Below are positions 62,491 through 64,000 of a stretch of 64,000 bases of DNA, piece after piece. The position numbers and the translations under genes were made by a program. The notes beneath the pieces were generated by a model, which was not told the origin of the DNA, did no database searches, and saw nothing but the letters and a program-made list of their open reading frames with translations. The DNA is taken from positions 1 to 64,000 of the forward strand of contig NZ_JABBEA010000007.1 of assembly GCF_012912005.1 (NCBI RefSeq), in the 5' to 3' direction. The DNA is from Paenibacillus sp. SZ31 (lineage in GTDB: Bacteria; Bacillota; Bacilli; Paenibacillales; Paenibacillaceae). Every line of letters starts with the position of its first letter. The stretch's first letter is position 1.

Positions 62491-63471
62491 ATGGAAAAGA
62501 CATCATCTGCATCAACCGTTTACCGCAAAGAACGAAGTAATACCGGATTCTGGCTTGTTGTTCTCGGCGCCGCCCTCTGGGGTGTGGATCCACTCTTCCG
62601 CATTATTTTGCTTAATACGATGACATCCACGCAGATTGTACTGGTGGAACATATCATCGTTAGTCTAATAGCGATTCCCGTGCTGTGGAAATTCCGGGCT
62701 GATCTGAAAAACCTGCGCGCTCGCCACTGGATTGCCGTGATCTTTATCTCATGGGGAGGATCAGCGCTCGCAACGGTATTGTTCACCATGGCACTTACAC
62801 ATAACGATCCGAACACTGTACTTTTATTGCAAAAAATGCAACCACTCTTCGCCATTGTACTTGCTAAGCTGTTATTGAAAGAAACGTTACCACGTCGCTT
62901 CGGCGGACTGTTCTTCATAGCATTAGCAGGAACGTACCTGCTTACATTTGGCTTTACACTGCCACTAGGTAACTGGGACAACTGGATTCATGCTGGCAGC
63001 TTGTTATCCCTTGGGGCTGCTGCCTTATGGGGAGGCTCAACCGTCATGGGCCGACTGATGCTAGGACAGGCGCGGTACGAAACAGTCACCTCCCTTCGCT
63101 TCGTCGTTGCTCTCCCACTCCTGATCTTTATGACGTGGAACGAAGGTGCAGCATGGACGTTTCCGTCCGGAACGGGTGAACAGACTGCTGTTATCCTCAA
63201 CATTCTTGGTCAGGCATTGTTACCAGGTTTGCTCAGTCTTCTGTTATATTATAAAGGTCTGTCGTCGACCAAAGCTTCTGTTGCAACTCTCGCGGAACTT
63301 AGCTTCCCGATGGCGGGTGTGTTGGTGAACTGGATTGCTTTCCGTACGCTGATTACATGGGAGCAACTGCTTGGTTTTATCTTGATCTGGGTGGTCCTCT
63401 TCGCCATCTCCAGACAGCAGGAACGATCATCAACTGCGTCCGATGCAGCACCTAAGCTTCGAACTGAATAA
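62491..63471 (+). CDS. EamA/DMT-family transporter, candidate flavin transporter
   Basis: A 326-residue drug/metabolite transporter (EamA, two repeats of five helices; about 10 membrane segments from residue 15). Repeat features: LGAALWGVDPLFRIILL and SLGAAALWGGSTVMGRLML near the start of each half, and LAGTYLLTFGF and LGFILIWVVLFAIS at their ends. Because it is the only gene under the FMN riboswitch, the natural inference is uptake of riboflavin or FMN precursor; DMT-family flavin transporters (RibN; ImpX/RibV group) are known. The ATG at 62491 has GAAGGAG 8 nt upstream. A terminator follows at 63521. Confidence 0.85.
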   Translation: MEKTSSASTVYRKERSNTGFWLVVLGAALWGVDPLFRIILLNTMTSTQIVLVEHIIVSLIAIPVLWKFRADLKNLRARHWIAVIFISWGGSALATVLFTMALTHNDPNTVLLLQKMQPLFAIVLAKLLLKETLPRRFGGLFFIALAGTYLLTFGFTLPLGNWDNWIHAGSLLSLGAAALWGGSTVMGRLMLGQARYETVTSLRFVVALPLLIFMTWNEGAAWTFPSGTGEQTAVILNILGQALLPGLLSLLLYYKGLSSTKASVATLAELSFPMAGVLVNWIAFRTLITWEQLLGFILIWVVLFAISRQQERSSTASDAAPKLRTE

Positions 63472-63520
63472 GCGGATATATCCGAGGATCACATTTAAAC
63501 AAATAATCAAATATAAAATA

Positions 63521-63560
63521 AAACCATTGCACATCGCATTTGATGAGCAGTGGTTTTTTA
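63521..63560 (+). terminator. Terminator of the riboswitch-controlled transporter
   Basis: AAACCATTGC/GCAGTGGTTT stem followed by TTTTTTATTT. Confidence 0.85.
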
Positions 63561-63725
63561 TTTCCACTACTAATATCTCCAATCTTCTGCTCTTTTCCAT
63601 CCCCTCATAGCGAATATCCAATTCATCGCACTACGTCCCTTCTATGTTTTGTCTTTTATCTAATCCGGTGGTACGATGACATATGGAATAACAGATGAAC
63701 TATATTCAGAGAGGAACGATCACTA

Positions 63726-64000
63726 ATGTCTTCATTCTCATATACCTCATACGACGCCGTAGGTTTGGCTGAACTGATCCGATCCCGGGAAGTATCCCCG
63801 GTTGACTTGCTGGAAGCGGCGTTTGCACGCCTTGAAGAAGTCAATCCGCAGCTTAATGCGGTCATTCGTACATATGAAACCCGTTCACGGGAGGAAGCCG
63901 GCTTGGTTCGCCCTGGAGAACAACCATTTGCCGGTGTGCCCCTGCTTCTGAAAGATATTTCGCAATCCTTGGAAGGTGAATTTCTAACTTCAGGTTCACG
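63726..64000 (+). CDS. Amidase-signature family protein (truncated by window end)
   Basis: The first 91 codons of an amidase-family protein: MSSFSYTSYDAVGLAELIRS, VNPQLNAVIRTYETRSREEA and FAGVPLLLKDISQ. The Lys in LLLKDI is the catalytic Lys of the amidase Ser-cisSer-Lys triad. The rest lies beyond the right edge. GAGAGG lies about 10 nt upstream of ATG. It could be GatA-like or a broad aliphatic/aryl amidase; GatA is less likely because no gatC precedes it. Confidence 0.88.
   Translation, partial: MSSFSYTSYDAVGLAELIRSREVSPVDLLEAAFARLEEVNPQLNAVIRTYETRSREEAGLVRPGEQPFAGVPLLLKDISQSLEGEFLTSGS

Overview
The window reads as a chromosomal segment of a Paenibacillus-like endospore-forming Firmicute. 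The evidence is strong AGGAGG-type ribosome binding sites with frequent TTG and GTG starts, a B. subtilis-type purine catabolic (puc) gene set, a spore cwlJ-gerQ pair, an FMN riboswitch, a secreted multi-domain beta-mannanase with CBM35 and CBM3 modules, and ECF sigma factors. No rRNA, tRNA, CRISPR array, intact insertion sequence or phage module was seen.

Layout. 0-6 kb: glpX (class II fructose-1,6-bisphosphatase), the paiA acetyltransferase divergent from a YczE-type membrane protein, and a GH26 beta-mannanase with a probable CcpA (cre) site at its promoter. 6.2-23.1 kb: a one-strand purine degradation cluster read from right to left: pucR, pucL-pucM-pucH-pucF-pucG, a gamma-glutamyltransferase-fold hydrolase, an aminohydrolase, and pucA-pucB-pucC-pucD-pucE. 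Together these cover xanthine/hypoxanthine to urate, 5-hydroxyisourate, OHCU, allantoin, allantoate, ureidoglycine and oxalurate. The GGT-fold gene may continue the route at oxamate. No purine permease lies in the cluster. 23.3-30.2 kb: a CHASE3-GAF hybrid histidine kinase, fumC, an aldose epimerase-like protein, an MBL hydrolase and a small hypothetical.

30.4-39.5 kb: tandem M29 aminopeptidases, an ECF sigma/anti-sigma pair, a secreted hypothetical, membrane proteins including a CNNM/CorC-type transporter preceded by a leader ORF, and an ECF sigma factor fused to a DUF1835-like domain. 39.7-44.8 kb: cwlJ-gerQ, a tandem-duplicated secreted barrel-like protein, an SDR, a DUF2500 protein and a C39-like protease. 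44.8-50.2 kb: an AT-richer accessory patch with two Nudix hydrolases, a SUKH protein, a beta-lactamase-fold serine hydrolase, a methyltransferase and the remains of at least two broken genes.

50.3-64 kb: a small Cys-rich protein, a lipoprotein with YCF48-like repeats, L-lactate dehydrogenase, a GntR regulator divergent from an HPP membrane protein with shared operators, a tyrosine recombinase, an amino acid permease, a second aminohydrolase, a CGNR regulator divergent from a DinB protein across a long inverted repeat, an FMN riboswitch controlling a DMT (EamA) transporter, and the start of an amidase that runs off the end. The most notable points are the riboswitch-controlled DMT transporter (candidate flavin carrier), the candidate oxamate branch of the puc operon, and the leader-ORF architecture before the CNNM gene.
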